Shown: positions 52,466 through 62,064, numbered from the stretch's first letter. The stretch is 64,000 bases of DNA from RYN-230 sp963711705 (GCA_963711705.1 CAVQFM010000019.1:1-64000), one strand, 5' to 3'. The notes: generated from the sequence alone by a model not told the origin. Numbers and translations: made by a program.

Positions 52466-52966
52466 TTAGGCGCGGGTGCGGCGGGGGAAGACGGCGCGGG
52501 CGAGCCAGAGGCCGGCCAGGGCCTGGATGACGGCGACCAGCAGCGTGACGGCGATGGCGACCGCGGCGTACGCGGGCAGCCCGGCCAGCGCCGCCACCAC
52601 CCGGGCCGTGGCGCCGACCGGCTGGCCGCTGGCCGCCTGCCAGCACAGCGGGATGGCCCACCCGGCCGCCGCCACGCAAGCGGTGGCCAGCAGCGTGGCC
52701 CGCATCCGCCAGCCGCCCAGCCGGGACGCGATGCCCGCGGCCAGCCCGGCCAGGAACGGCACGAACCACCAGCCGATCGCCGCCCCGCCCGCGATCACCG
52801 CGATCGCGGCCAGGCAGCCGAGCAGCCACAGCCACACCGGGCCGCGGTGGCCAGGCACCCAGGACGGGTAGTGCGGTCTCGGCGGCGCGGCCCGCTCCGG
52901 TGGCGGGGAACCCAGCCGGCCCAGCCGGTACGCCCCGCGCTTGCCCAGCCTGCGCAGCTCAGCCAT
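52466..52966 (-). CDS. small integral membrane protein of unknown function
   Basis: A 166-residue protein with a basic, proline-rich cytoplasmic N-terminus (residues 1-42) and about four predicted membrane helices (44-66, 68-84, 90-108 and 126-160). The C-terminus ends with basic residues R-R-T-R-A. No family was recognised. Its ATG overlaps the acylase stop by eight bases, so it is coupled to the penicillin-acylase-family gene and could serve export or anchoring of that enzyme, though that is inference. Confidence 0.65.
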   Translation of the reverse strand: MAELRRLGKRGAYRLGRLGSPPPERAAPPRPHYPSWVPGHRGPVWLWLLGCLAAIAVIAGGAAIGWWFVPFLAGLAAGIASRLGGWRMRATLLATACVAAAGWAIPLCWQAASGQPVGATARVVAALAGLPAYAAVAIAVTLLVAVIQALAGLWLARAVFPRRTRA

Positions 52967-55577
52967 GCGGCACCGGCCCGGGCTGCAGCATCCACCGGAT
53001 CATCCCGGAGGTGTATCCGCCGGCCGGGGGCAGCGGCAGGTAACGCCCGTTCCACCAGTCGGCCACCTGATCTTCGTACCACGGGGAGGCCGGGTTCTCG
53101 CTCTGCCCGCCCGGGTACACCGACTCGCCCGCGGCCGTGCCCGGGCCGGTCCACCGGACGATCATCCGCCAGCTGGGCCCCTGCTCGGACACGGGGTTCC
53201 CGTCGGCGGCGTTCACCGTCCAGTCATCCCCGCCCGCCGGCCGGGGGCCGTATCCCAGCGCGCCGGCCTGGGTCAGCGACGGGAACTGCCGGCTGTGCAG
53301 GCGCCCCCAGGTCCAGCTGGACGGCGCCCCGCCCAGTTTGCGGGCCAGGTGCGCGACGGCGGTGGCGAACGCCGTGCGCATCACCTCCGGCGCGGTGCGC
53401 GGGTGGCCCCCCGGGGCGGTGAATGCGGCGTTGTGCGGGTCGGTCAGCGTCCAGTTCTCCAGCACTTCGTCCAGGCTGAACTGCAGCGGGGACACCCGCA
53501 GCCCGGCCCGGTCCTTGCCCACCGGCACCGCGGCCCGGTTCCACCACGGCTGGAACACCGCGGACAGGTAGCCGGTCCAGAACGTCCACCACAGGGCGGC
53601 CCCGGGCGAACTGGCGGTCATGGCCCCGGACCAATCGTTAAGAATGGTGGCCGCCTGCTGCTGCTCGGCGGTCAGTTTCGCGCCGTGCAGTGCGGCACGG
53701 AGCCTGGGCACGATCCGGCTGGCCAGTGGGTCAGTGAGGTTGTTCTGCACCGTGGCGAAGCTGCTCTCGCCCATGCCGCGCTGGCCAGCCAGCAGGTGAT
53801 AGATCTGGCCCGCCCGGTAGCCGGGGTCGAAGAAGTTCGCGCTGGTCCCGATGTAGTACGGGTACGAGTCGCCGACCGGGCGCTGGTTCGCGGTGGCCAC
53901 CAGGTGCGTGGGCGGATCGTGGACCTGCGGGACCGCCTGGTAGGGGATGGTGCCGGCCACGTCGTCCGCGCCGGTGCCGGGCATCGGCAGCCACGGGTCA
54001 CCGTGGCGGACCAGCGGGTAGTAGCCGGCCGAGATCGCGCCGATGTGACCATGGTCGTCGGCGTACACGAAGTTCTGCGCGGGTGCCCGCCAGCTGGCCA
54101 GCGCGGCGTGGAACTGGGCCCAGTCGTGGGCCTTGTTCACCGCCAGAAGCACGGCCAGGTCCGGGGACGGGACGTTGCCCATCCAGTCCACCGCGGTGGT
54201 CTGCCCGGCCCGGGTCATGATCGGCCCGTGCACGGTGAGGTTCACCGTGAGCGGGATGGCGGATCCGCCGCGCACCGGGATCGTGTAGTGCACCTGGCGC
54301 ATCCGCCGCCATGCGCCGTCCCAGAAGTACTGCCCAGGGCGGCCCTTGCTGGTCTGCTCGGTGTAGAACAGCGCGGCCTGGTTCTGCGTGTTCGTGAGCG
54401 ACCAGGCGATGTGCTGGTTGTGGCCGAGCAGGACGCCGGGCAGGCCGGGCACACTCACCCCGGTGACGGACAGGCCGGGCGCGCTGAGCGCGACCTGGTA
54501 CCAGACCGACGGAATGGTCTGCGGCAGGTGCGGATCGCCGGCCAGCATGGCCCGGCCCTGGACGGCGGGGCCGTTGGCCGCCCACGCGTTGCTGTCCGGG
54601 TAGCTGTGCAGCTGGCTGGCGGGCAGCGCGGCCACCTGGGCCAGCAGATCGGCCGCCGCCCGCGCGGTCCTGCCGGATACCGTGCCTGGCTGCGCGGTGG
54701 CCGCAGCCGGCCCGCCGGTGGCCCGGCCGGTGCCGGTGCTGGCGGCGGTCAGCGTGCCGCTGGCGGTGATCGGGGCGATGCCGGCCTTGCGGTAGGGCCC
54801 CGGGTCGTAGGGGTGCTGCCGGTTCGGCGGCAGGACCGGGAACCAGTCCATGGTCCGCTCGCGGCCGAGCGTCTTGTCCAGCAGCGCGTAGTCCAGCGGG
54901 GCGGTGGTGAGGTCCAGCTCCTCGGTCAGGTCCCCCTGGAGGACCAGGCTGTCCAGCGGCGTCCAGCTGGCCGGGTACACCCCGGCCAGCGAGAACAGGG
55001 CCGGCCACTGGTGGTCACGCCGGGTCTGGGCCAGGTAGTCGTTCACCCCGCGGGAGTAGGCCAGCAGCGCTCGCGCGGCCGGGCTGGACCGCGGGATCAG
55101 CGACCATTCCCGCTGCGCGGTGCGCAGCAGGCCCAGCCGCAGCTCGAACTTGTCCGAGCCGACCGCCGACGGCCCGGCCAGCTGGGCCAGCCGGCCCTCG
55201 CCGAGCCGCCGTTCCAGGTCCATCTCGGCCAGCCGGAACTTGGCGTGCAGGTAGCCGAGGGCGAGGAACAGGTCGTGGTCGTCGGCGGCGTGGACCGAGG
55301 GCACTCCGTGGCTGGTGAACGAGACCTGGACCGGGTGGTCCAGGCCGGGGACGGCCAGCGCCTGGGAGTGCGGCAGCTCCCCGCCGGACGCGGAGGTCCA
55401 CACCCCCCGGCTGGGGTCGAGGGCCGGGCCGAGCCCGGGGATCGTGCCGTACCCGAAGGCGAGCACACCGAGCACGGCCGCGGCCACGATCACCGGGATG
55501 AGCACGCGCAGCACCCGCCGGGCCGCGGCGGGCCAGCGGCGGCGCGGGGTGACCGGGTCAGCGCCGGTGGCTACCAC
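52959..55577 (-). CDS. penicillin acylase-family protein
   Basis: About 872 residues of the Ntn-hydrolase penicillin/AHL acylase family. An N-terminal helix (residues ~22-44) acts as signal anchor, so the enzyme is extracytoplasmic. The precursor is expected to cleave itself before the serine of D-S-N-A-W-A near residue 328, which becomes the catalytic N-terminal nucleophile. H-I-A-W-S-L-T-N near 395 and the beta-chain asparagine region follow. Substrates in the family include beta-lactams, acyl-homoserine lactones and lipopeptide acyl chains; none can be picked here. GTG 55577 overlaps the amidase stop. Longer upstream reading to 56036 is the amidase's other frame. Confidence 0.88.
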   Translation of the reverse strand: MVATGADPVTPRRRWPAAARRVLRVLIPVIVAAAVLGVLAFGYGTIPGLGPALDPSRGVWTSASGGELPHSQALAVPGLDHPVQVSFTSHGVPSVHAADDHDLFLALGYLHAKFRLAEMDLERRLGEGRLAQLAGPSAVGSDKFELRLGLLRTAQREWSLIPRSSPAARALLAYSRGVNDYLAQTRRDHQWPALFSLAGVYPASWTPLDSLVLQGDLTEELDLTTAPLDYALLDKTLGRERTMDWFPVLPPNRQHPYDPGPYRKAGIAPITASGTLTAASTGTGRATGGPAAATAQPGTVSGRTARAAADLLAQVAALPASQLHSYPDSNAWAANGPAVQGRAMLAGDPHLPQTIPSVWYQVALSAPGLSVTGVSVPGLPGVLLGHNQHIAWSLTNTQNQAALFYTEQTSKGRPGQYFWDGAWRRMRQVHYTIPVRGGSAIPLTVNLTVHGPIMTRAGQTTAVDWMGNVPSPDLAVLLAVNKAHDWAQFHAALASWRAPAQNFVYADDHGHIGAISAGYYPLVRHGDPWLPMPGTGADDVAGTIPYQAVPQVHDPPTHLVATANQRPVGDSYPYYIGTSANFFDPGYRAGQIYHLLAGQRGMGESSFATVQNNLTDPLASRIVPRLRAALHGAKLTAEQQQAATILNDWSGAMTASSPGAALWWTFWTGYLSAVFQPWWNRAAVPVGKDRAGLRVSPLQFSLDEVLENWTLTDPHNAAFTAPGGHPRTAPEVMRTAFATAVAHLARKLGGAPSSWTWGRLHSRQFPSLTQAGALGYGPRPAGGDDWTVNAADGNPVSEQGPSWRMIVRWTGPGTAAGESVYPGGQSENPASPWYEDQVADWWNGRYLPLPPAGGYTSGMIRWMLQPGPVPHG

Positions 55578-56995
55578 AGCGGGGGATGCCGGTCCCGCCA
55601 CGGCCGGGCCGACTCCAGCTGCGCGGAGAGCGAGAGCAGCGTGCTCTCCTCGCCCATCCGCCCGGCCAGCATCACGCCGATCGGCAGCCCGCCGTCGGTC
55701 CAGTACAGCGGCAGGCTCACCGCGGGCTGCCCGGACACGTTGAACACCGCGGTGTACGGGGTGAACCGCTTCTGCCGCTCGAAGTTCTCCGGCGGCGGCA
55801 CTTCCTCGAAGTACCCGACCGGCGCCGGCGGCGCGGCCAGCGTCGGCATCAGCACGGCGTCGTAGGTGTTCAGCGTGGCCAGCGCGGCACGCACCAGGAA
55901 CTGCAGGACGGCCTGGGCCTGGACCAGCTGCCCGGCGGTCACCTGCTGGCCGCGCTCGCGCAGGTAGGTGGTGAGCGGCAGCAGCCGGTCCTCGCGAGCC
56001 GGGTCCACCGGGGCCAGCGTGGCCATCGCGTACCACAGCGTCTCGAACGCGGGCACCGCGTCCGGGCCGAACGGCGGCTCCACGTCCTCGACCTCGTGGC
56101 CCAGGCTGGCCAGCAGCTGGCTGGCGTCCTCCCAGGCGGCCACGCAGTCCGGGTGCACCGTCCCGTCGCCGACCGGATGGCGCAGCGTCCGGCCGATCCG
56201 CAGCCGGCCCGGTTCCCGCGCGGCGTAGCCGGCGAAGGACTCACCGGCCGGTGGCGGCGCCGGGGTGTACAGGTCCCCGGGCTGGTTCCCGGCCATCACG
56301 TCCAGCAGCAGCGCCGCATCCGCCACCGACCGGGTCAGTGGCCCCTCGGTGCCCAGGCCGAACAGGTCCGGCATGAGCGGGGCGTTAGACACCCGGCCCC
56401 GGGTCGGCTTGATCCCGAACAGCCCGCACACGCTGGACGGGATGCGGATCGACCCGCCGCCGTCACTGCCCTGGGCGGCCGGGGCCAGCCCGGCGGCGAC
56501 CGCCGCGGCCGCGCCGCCGCTCGACCCGCCCGCCGACCGGCTCAGGTCCCATGGGGTGCGGGCCGGCGGCCCGATCGCGGTCTCGGTGTAGCACGGCAGC
56601 CCGAACTCGGGAGTGGCCGTCTTCCCGGTCAGCACGGCCCCGGCGGCCCGCAGCGACGCGGTGACGTAGTCGTCAGTGGCCGGCACGTTGTCGGTGAACG
56701 CGGCCGAGCCCAGCGTCTGCCGGACCCCGGCCATCATGTTCAGGTCCTTGATCGGGATCGGGATGCCGGTCAGCGGGGCCAGGGCCTGCTGATCGGCCAG
56801 CCTGGCCACCGCCTTCTCGGCCTGGGCGGCCTGGTCGGTGGCCAGGTCAGCGGTGATCGTGAAGAACGCCCCCACGGCCGTGTTCATCCGCTCGGTCCGC
56901 TGCAGGTAGTGCGCGGTGATCTCGGCTGGTGACAGCTCGCGGCGGCGGATCGCGGCGGCCAGTTCGGTCACGGTCAGATCGTGAATCTCAGTCAC
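55571..56995 (-). CDS. amidase (amidase signature family)
   Basis: A 474-residue amidase-signature enzyme hydrolysing carboxamides. The catalytic Ser-cisSer-Lys triad is visible: K in P-I-P-I-K-D-L near residue 80, the cis-serine and nucleophile in S-A-G-G-S-S-G-G-A near 152, and G-S-D-G-G-G-S-I-R-I-P near 177. The C-terminal part is complete. The GTG at 56995 precedes T-E-I-H-D-L-T-V; upstream codons to 57094 are not family-like. Its stop lies within the start of the acylase gene, so amidase, acylase and membrane protein form one operon of hydrolytic enzymes. Confidence 0.9.
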   Translation of the reverse strand: MTEIHDLTVTELAAAIRRRELSPAEITAHYLQRTERMNTAVGAFFTITADLATDQAAQAEKAVARLADQQALAPLTGIPIPIKDLNMMAGVRQTLGSAAFTDNVPATDDYVTASLRAAGAVLTGKTATPEFGLPCYTETAIGPPARTPWDLSRSAGGSSGGAAAAVAAGLAPAAQGSDGGGSIRIPSSVCGLFGIKPTRGRVSNAPLMPDLFGLGTEGPLTRSVADAALLLDVMAGNQPGDLYTPAPPPAGESFAGYAAREPGRLRIGRTLRHPVGDGTVHPDCVAAWEDASQLLASLGHEVEDVEPPFGPDAVPAFETLWYAMATLAPVDPAREDRLLPLTTYLRERGQQVTAGQLVQAQAVLQFLVRAALATLNTYDAVLMPTLAAPPAPVGYFEEVPPPENFERQKRFTPYTAVFNVSGQPAVSLPLYWTDGGLPIGVMLAGRMGEESTLLSLSAQLESARPWRDRHPPLW

Positions 56996-57166
56996 GTTTC
57001 CGCACCGTAGTCGGGTACGACGCGCTGGTCCAGAAACGGGCCAGCGGCGCGCGTCACCAGCGCTGCGAGCTGGCGTTCTGCCACCCGGGGGCACCGCGGC
57101 AAATGCTCACGGGGTGTCACGCCGCAGTTCCAGGAAGCGACGGATGAGATCGGTTACGCTCGGACG

Positions 57167-58024
57167 GTGGATCGGACGACGCGGCCAGCCAGCGCGTCCG
57201 GGCCGGAGGGGCCCCGGGGTGCTGCCGCGGGCCCGCAGGCCAGGGCGGGCCCGCCCGCGGCGCCCGCCGCCGACGTCACCACCGCGGGCGGGCGGCGGCC
57301 CGGCCCGGGCGGCAGGCCCCGGGTCCGCCCCGCCCTGGCTGGCCTGGCCCACGACCCGCGGATGCCGATCTGGGTCCGCCGCTTCGTGCTGGCCGCAGCG
57401 GGCGGCATCGCGGCCGGCATCCTGGTCAACTGGCGGGTCGGCCTGACCGCCGCCGTGGTGCTGGCCATCCTGGACACCGTGTACCGGTCCCGGACCACCG
57501 CGGTCATCCCGGGCGCCGTGCGGGTGACCTCCGCGCAGCGGCGTACCCGTCGGCGGCTGCGCCGGCTGAACCGGGCCGGCTACCGCACGCTGCACGCCCG
57601 CGCCGTGCCCGGCACCAATTGCATCGTGGATCATCTGGTGATTGGCCCGGCCGGCATGTTCGCGGTGGACTCGGAGCGCTGGGATAGGCGGCTGCCGGTC
57701 CGGGCGGTGGAGGACGAGCAGCTGTTCCACGGCCCGTACAGCCAGGCCGGCCGGCTCCGGCACGCCCAGCAGGCGGCGGCACAGGCGGCCCGGCTGGTTA
57801 GCGCGGCCGTGGACCGCGATCTGCGGGTCCGGCCGGCCATGGTGATCTACGGCCCGCGAGTGCCGTGGACGGTGGCCCGGATCAGCGGGGTGGACGTGCT
57901 CAGCGGCCGGCGGCTGCGCTGGTACCTGCGGGCCCAGGCCAAGGCCCGCCGGTCCCTGCGGCCCGATGACGCGGAGATCGAGCGCGTGTACGCGGCCGCG
58001 GCGCTCGCCCTGCCCCCCGGATAG
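57167..58024 (+). CDS. NERD-domain protein
   Basis: A 285-residue protein with two hydrophobic helices near residues 75-110 followed by a NERD (nuclease-related) domain (about 125-225). The domain shows G-T-N-C-I-V-D-H-L-V-I-G-P-A-G-M-F-A-V-D-S and later P-A-M-V-I-Y, matching the D-x-V-V-x-G-P-x-G-x-x-x-x-D core of NERD. The usual catalytic Q-x-K after it is V-D-S-E-R-W here, so nuclease activity is doubtful. The first ~60 residues are low-complexity, possibly disordered. GTG start at 57167. It is divergent from the amidase operon. Confidence 0.75.
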   Translation: MDRTTRPASASGPEGPRGAAAGPQARAGPPAAPAADVTTAGGRRPGPGGRPRVRPALAGLAHDPRMPIWVRRFVLAAAGGIAAGILVNWRVGLTAAVVLAILDTVYRSRTTAVIPGAVRVTSAQRRTRRRLRRLNRAGYRTLHARAVPGTNCIVDHLVIGPAGMFAVDSERWDRRLPVRAVEDEQLFHGPYSQAGRLRHAQQAAAQAARLVSAAVDRDLRVRPAMVIYGPRVPWTVARISGVDVLSGRRLRWYLRAQAKARRSLRPDDAEIERVYAAAALALPPG

Positions 58025-58105
58025 CCCAGCCTGGGCCGGGTGGGCCGCCCCCGGTACCCGGCCGCCGGTAGGCTGAAACACCAACAGTCTTGAGGGGAGC
58101 AGGCC

Positions 58106-59977
58106 ATGCCACCGCTTCGGTCCCGGACGGTCACCCACGGCAGGAATATGGCCGGGGCGCGCGCGCTGCTGCGGGCCACCGGGGTAGCCCGTGAGGATAT
58201 CGGCAAGCCGATCGTGGCGGTGGCCAACAGCTTCACCGAGTTCGTCCCCGGCCACGTGCACCTGCGTGAGGTCGGCCAGGTGGTGGCCGACGCGGTGCGG
58301 ACGGCGGGCGCGATCCCCCGTGAGTTCAACACGATCGCGGTGGACGACGGGATCGCCATGGGCCACGGCGGCATGCTGTACTCGCTGCCCAGCCGCGAGC
58401 TGATCGCCGACTCCGTCGAGTACATGGTCAACGCGCACTGCGCGGACGCACTGGTCTGCGTGTCCAACTGCGACAAGATCACCCCGGGCATGCTGATGGC
58501 CGCGCTGCGGCTGAACATCCCCACCGTGTTCGTGTCCGGCGGCCCGATGGAGGCCGGCCGGATCCGGCCCGGCGAGGTGACCGCGTCCGGTGACCCGGAG
58601 AAGCTGGACCTGATCGACCCGATGGTCGCCGCGGCCGACCCGGACGTGTCGGACGAGCAGCTCGCGCTGATGGAGGAGAACGCGTGCCCGACCTGCGGGT
58701 CCTGCTCCGGGATGTTCACCGCGAACTCGATGAACTGCCTGACCGAGGCGATCGGGCTGGCCCTGCCGGGCAACGGCACCACGCTGGCCACGCACGCCGC
58801 CCGGCGGACGCTGTTCGAGCGGGCCGGGACGCAGGTCGTCGAGCTGGCCCGGCGCTACTACGCCGACGGCGACGAGTCGGTGCTGCCGCTGGCCATCGCC
58901 ACCCGGGACGCGTTTGAGAACGCGATGGCGCTGGACGTGGCGATGGGCGGGTCAACCAACACGATCCTGCACCTGCTGGCCGCGGCGCACGAGGCGCGGG
59001 TCGGGTTCGGGCTCAAGGAGATCGATGAGCTGTCCCGGCGGGTCCCGTGCCTGTGCAAGGTCGCGCCCAGCAGCGACCGCTATCACGTCGAGGACGTGCA
59101 CCGGGCCGGCGGCATCCCGGCCATCCTGGCCGAGCTGAACCGCGGCGGCCTGCTCAACCGGCAGGTGCACACGGTGCACAGCGCCTCGCTGGCCGATTTC
59201 CTGGACGCCTGGGACCTGCGCTCGCCGTCGGTCACCGCCGACGCCGTCGAGCTGTTCCACGCCGCTCCGGGCGGGGTGCGCACCACCCGGCCGTTCTCCC
59301 AGGCCTCCCGGTGGGCCAGCCTGGATGAGGACCGGGAGCACGGCTGCATCCGGGACATGCCGCACGCCTACACCCGCGATGGCGGGCTGGCCGTGCTGTA
59401 CGGCAACCTGGCGCCAGAAGGCGCGATCGTGAAGACCGCGGGCGTGCCGGAAGAGCTGTGGCGGTTCACCGGCCCGGCCAAGGTGTTCGAGAGCCAGGAG
59501 GCCGCGGTCGAGGGCATCCTCGGCGGCCGGGTCGAGGCGGGCGACGTGGTGGTCATCCGCTACGAGGGGCCCAGCGGCGGCCCGGGCATGCAGGAGATGC
59601 TGTACCCGACCAGCTTCCTCAAGGGGAAGGGGCTGGGCCGGGCCTGCGCCCTGATCACCGACGGGCGGTTCTCCGGCGGCACGTCCGGGCTGTCCATCTG
59701 CCACGTGGCCCCCGAGGCGGCCGCGGGCGGCGTGATCGCGCTGGCTTCCGATGGCGACCAGATCGAGATCGACATCCCGGCCCGGTCGCTGGAACTGGCC
59801 GTGCCGGACGCGGAGCTGCGGGCCCGCCGGGAGCGGATCACCGGGGCGCTGGGCGGTTACCGGGCCGCCGGCCGGCAGCGGCCGGTCAGCGAGGCGCTGC
59901 GGGTCTACGCGGCGCTGGCCACGTCCGCGTCCACCGGCGCGGTGCGGGACATCAGCCGCCTCGGCGCAGGCCAGTGA
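58106..59977 (+). CDS. ilvD: dihydroxy-acid dehydratase
   Basis: A 623-residue IlvD, dehydrating 2,3-dihydroxy acids to 2-oxoacids for valine, leucine and isoleucine synthesis. Iron-sulfur cysteines sit in V-S-N-C-D-K-I-T-P-G near residue 125 and C-P-T-C-G-S-C-S-G-M-F-T-A-N near 195. G-R-F-S-G-G-T-S-G and P-E-A-A-x-G-G near 520-545 are the family C-terminal motifs. Length is normal for the long (E. coli-type) form. ATG 58106 follows GAGGGGAGC. menA begins 22 bp after the stop and may be read through. Confidence 0.95.
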   Translation: MPPLRSRTVTHGRNMAGARALLRATGVAREDIGKPIVAVANSFTEFVPGHVHLREVGQVVADAVRTAGAIPREFNTIAVDDGIAMGHGGMLYSLPSRELIADSVEYMVNAHCADALVCVSNCDKITPGMLMAALRLNIPTVFVSGGPMEAGRIRPGEVTASGDPEKLDLIDPMVAAADPDVSDEQLALMEENACPTCGSCSGMFTANSMNCLTEAIGLALPGNGTTLATHAARRTLFERAGTQVVELARRYYADGDESVLPLAIATRDAFENAMALDVAMGGSTNTILHLLAAAHEARVGFGLKEIDELSRRVPCLCKVAPSSDRYHVEDVHRAGGIPAILAELNRGGLLNRQVHTVHSASLADFLDAWDLRSPSVTADAVELFHAAPGGVRTTRPFSQASRWASLDEDREHGCIRDMPHAYTRDGGLAVLYGNLAPEGAIVKTAGVPEELWRFTGPAKVFESQEAAVEGILGGRVEAGDVVVIRYEGPSGGPGMQEMLYPTSFLKGKGLGRACALITDGRFSGGTSGLSICHVAPEAAAGGVIALASDGDQIEIDIPARSLELAVPDAELRARRERITGALGGYRAAGRQRPVSEALRVYAALATSASTGAVRDISRLGAGQ

Positions 59978-59999
59978 CGGCCTGGCAGGACACACCCTA

Positions 60000-60872
60000 G
60001 TGGCCGGGGTACGGGACTGGGCTAGTGGTGCGCGGCCCCGCACGCTGCCCGCGGCCGTGGTGCCGGTCGTGGTGGGCTCCGGGGTCGCGTTCGGCTACGG
60101 CCACTTCTCCCTGTGGCGAGGCGTGCTGGCGCTGATCGTCGCGCTGGCCCTGCAGGTTGGGGTGAACTACGCCAACGACTACAGCGACGGCGTGCGCGGC
60201 ACCGACGAGCGGCGGGTCGGCCCGGTCCGCCTGGTCGCGTCCGGGCTGGCCCCGGCCCGCCAGGTGCTGACCGCGGCGCTCAGCTGCTTCGCCGTGGCCT
60301 GCCTGGCGGGCTTCACGCTGGCCGCGGTCACGTCCTGGTGGCTGATCCTGCTCGGTGCCGTGGCCGTGGCGGCGGCCTGGACCTACACCGGCGGCCGCTA
60401 CCCGTACGGCTATCACGGCTTCGGCGAGATCGCGGTGTTCGCGTTCTTCGGCCTGGCCGCGGTGGCGGGCACGGCCTATGTGGAGATGGGCGCGCTGCCC
60501 TGGCTCGCGGTGGTCGCGGCGGTGCCGGTCGGGCTGCTGGCCTGCGCGCTGCTGGTGATCAACAATCTGCGCGACATCCCGTCCGACCGGCTGGCGGGCA
60601 AGCGCACGCTCGCGGTCATGCTGGGTGACCAGGACACCCGCTGGCTCTACATCGCCTGCGCGCTGCTCCCGTTCGCCGTCGCCGCCGCCGTCGCGCCCGC
60701 CCGGCCGCTGGTGCTGCTGGTGTTCGCGGCCCTGCCGCTGGCGCTGATCCCGGTGCGCGCGGTGCACACGGGCGCGGCCGGCCCGGCGCTGATCGGCGCG
60801 CTGGGCAAGACCGGCCGGCTCCAGCTGGCGTTTGGCGCCCTGCTTACCCTGGGCCTGGCCATCCGCTTCTGA
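60000..60872 (+). CDS. menA: 1,4-dihydroxy-2-naphthoate polyprenyltransferase
   Basis: A 290-residue UbiA-superfamily membrane enzyme that prenylates 1,4-dihydroxy-2-naphthoate to demethylmenaquinone. The first aspartate motif is N-Y-A-N-D-Y-S-D-G-V-R-G-T-D near residue 56 (binding Mg-diphosphate), the second N-N-L-R-D-I-P-S-D-R-L-A-G-K-R near 181. About eight helices run through the protein. The GTG at 60000 follows AGGA; it is 22 bp after ilvD, so co-transcription is likely. Menaquinone is the main quinone of actinobacteria. Confidence 0.94.
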   Translation: MAGVRDWASGARPRTLPAAVVPVVVGSGVAFGYGHFSLWRGVLALIVALALQVGVNYANDYSDGVRGTDERRVGPVRLVASGLAPARQVLTAALSCFAVACLAGFTLAAVTSWWLILLGAVAVAAAWTYTGGRYPYGYHGFGEIAVFAFFGLAAVAGTAYVEMGALPWLAVVAAVPVGLLACALLVINNLRDIPSDRLAGKRTLAVMLGDQDTRWLYIACALLPFAVAAAVAPARPLVLLVFAALPLALIPVRAVHTGAAGPALIGALGKTGRLQLAFGALLTLGLAIRF

Positions 60873-60936
60873 CGGCGCGTTAGCATGCTGCGGTGACGAC
60901 GGCGATGCTGCCCGGCCGAGGCGTCGGGCCGGTACG

Positions 60937-62028
60937 GTGAGTGACCGTCCCGCGTCCTCACGCGAGCGGTCCCTCGCCGACCGGATCGACCAGCAGAAGG
61001 CTCATCCGCTGGCGTGGCAGACGGTGGCCAAGCGCGCCGCGGTGGTCCTCGTGGCCGGTGTCTCCATCTACCTGGTGTTCCCCACCATCACCGAGGTTTT
61101 CGCGTCCTGGCCACGGCTGTCCACCCTGGACCCCAAGTGGTTCGGCCTGGCCGTGGCGGCCGAGATCGGGCACTTTGTTTGCACGTTCGCCCTGCAGCGG
61201 CTGGCCCTGCGGACGAAAGCATGGTTCCCGGTGGTCACCTCCCAGCTGGCGGGCAACGCGATCACCCTGATCGTGCCGGGAGGTGCGGCGGTCGGTGCCG
61301 CCGTGCAGTTCCGGATGCTGGCGGCCAGCGGGCGGGACACCAGCTCGACCGTGGGCGGGCTGGCGGCGTTCTCCTTGCTCGGCGTGGGGGGCCTGCTGGC
61401 CCTGCCGGTCTTCGCCCTCCCGGTCATCCTGTTCGGCGCGCCGACCAGCCGGGGGCTGGTCAACGCGGCCATCCTGGGCGCGGTCGGGTTCGTGGTCTTC
61501 GCCGCGCTCGGCGCGGTCATCCTGGCCTACGACGCACCGCTGCGCTGGATCGGTCGCGTGGCCCAGCGGCTCAGGAACGCCATCTTCCGCAAGCGGCCCC
61601 CGCTGACCGGGCTCGACCAGTCCCTGCTCGATCAGCGCAACGACATCCGGGCGGTGCTGGGCGCGCAGTGGTGGCAGGCGCTGCTGCTCTCCGCGGGCCG
61701 CCTGGCCTTCGACTACCTCTGCCTGCTGTTCGCGCTGCGGGCCACCGGGAGCCACCCGCGCCCCTCGCTGATCCTGGTGGCCTACGCGGTGGCCGGGGTG
61801 GTGGGGATGATCCCGGCCACCCCGGGCGGCCTCGGGCTGGTGGAGGCGAGCCTGACCGGGCTGCTGGTGCTGGCCGAGGTCAACTCCAGCCAGGCGGTGC
61901 TGGCCACGCTCACCTACCGGCTCGCCTCCTACTGGGCGCCGCTGCTCGCCGGGCCGATCGCCTACGGCCTGTTCCGGCTCCGGTACCGGAGCCGCCCGTC
62001 ACCGCAAGCCGACCTGCCCCCGCCCTAG
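60937..62028 (+). CDS. lysylphosphatidylglycerol synthase-like membrane protein (UPF0104 family)
   Basis: A 363-residue membrane protein of the LPG_synthase_TM family with about eight helices. N-A-I-T-L-I-V-P-G-G-A-A-V-G-A-A near residue 108 and G-V-V-G-M-I-P-A-T-P-G-G-L-G-L-V-E-A near 285 are its conserved motifs. Only the flippase-like membrane domain is present, with no aminoacyl-transfer domain, so a lipid-flipping role is more likely than LPG synthesis. The GTG at 60937 begins S-D-R-P-A; a start within the menA end is less likely. It is convergent with the SPFH operon. Confidence 0.85.
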   Translation: MSDRPASSRERSLADRIDQQKAHPLAWQTVAKRAAVVLVAGVSIYLVFPTITEVFASWPRLSTLDPKWFGLAVAAEIGHFVCTFALQRLALRTKAWFPVVTSQLAGNAITLIVPGGAAVGAAVQFRMLAASGRDTSSTVGGLAAFSLLGVGGLLALPVFALPVILFGAPTSRGLVNAAILGAVGFVVFAALGAVILAYDAPLRWIGRVAQRLRNAIFRKRPPLTGLDQSLLDQRNDIRAVLGAQWWQALLLSAGRLAFDYLCLLFALRATGSHPRPSLILVAYAVAGVVGMIPATPGGLGLVEASLTGLLVLAEVNSSQAVLATLTYRLASYWAPLLAGPIAYGLFRLRYRSRPSPQADLPPP

Positions 62029-62064
62029 CCCGGACGGCCCCGGCCTAGCCGGATCGCCCCGGCC
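62024..62064. repeat. short direct repeat between convergent genes
   Basis: CCTAGCCCGGACGGCCCCGG and CCTAGCCGGATCGCCCCGG follow each other with a period of about 20 bases, starting at the stop region of the flippase-like gene. They may be a slippage product at the convergent boundary. No U-tract hairpin is clear. Confidence 0.5.

Noticed and set aside
52941..55865. A ~974-codon plus-strand frame over the acylase gene.
   Set aside because: It has no motifs and is the complement of a well-conserved acylase.
58026..58038. GCCCAGCCTGGGC as a terminator after the NERD gene.
   Set aside because: A one-base loop cannot form a stable hairpin.
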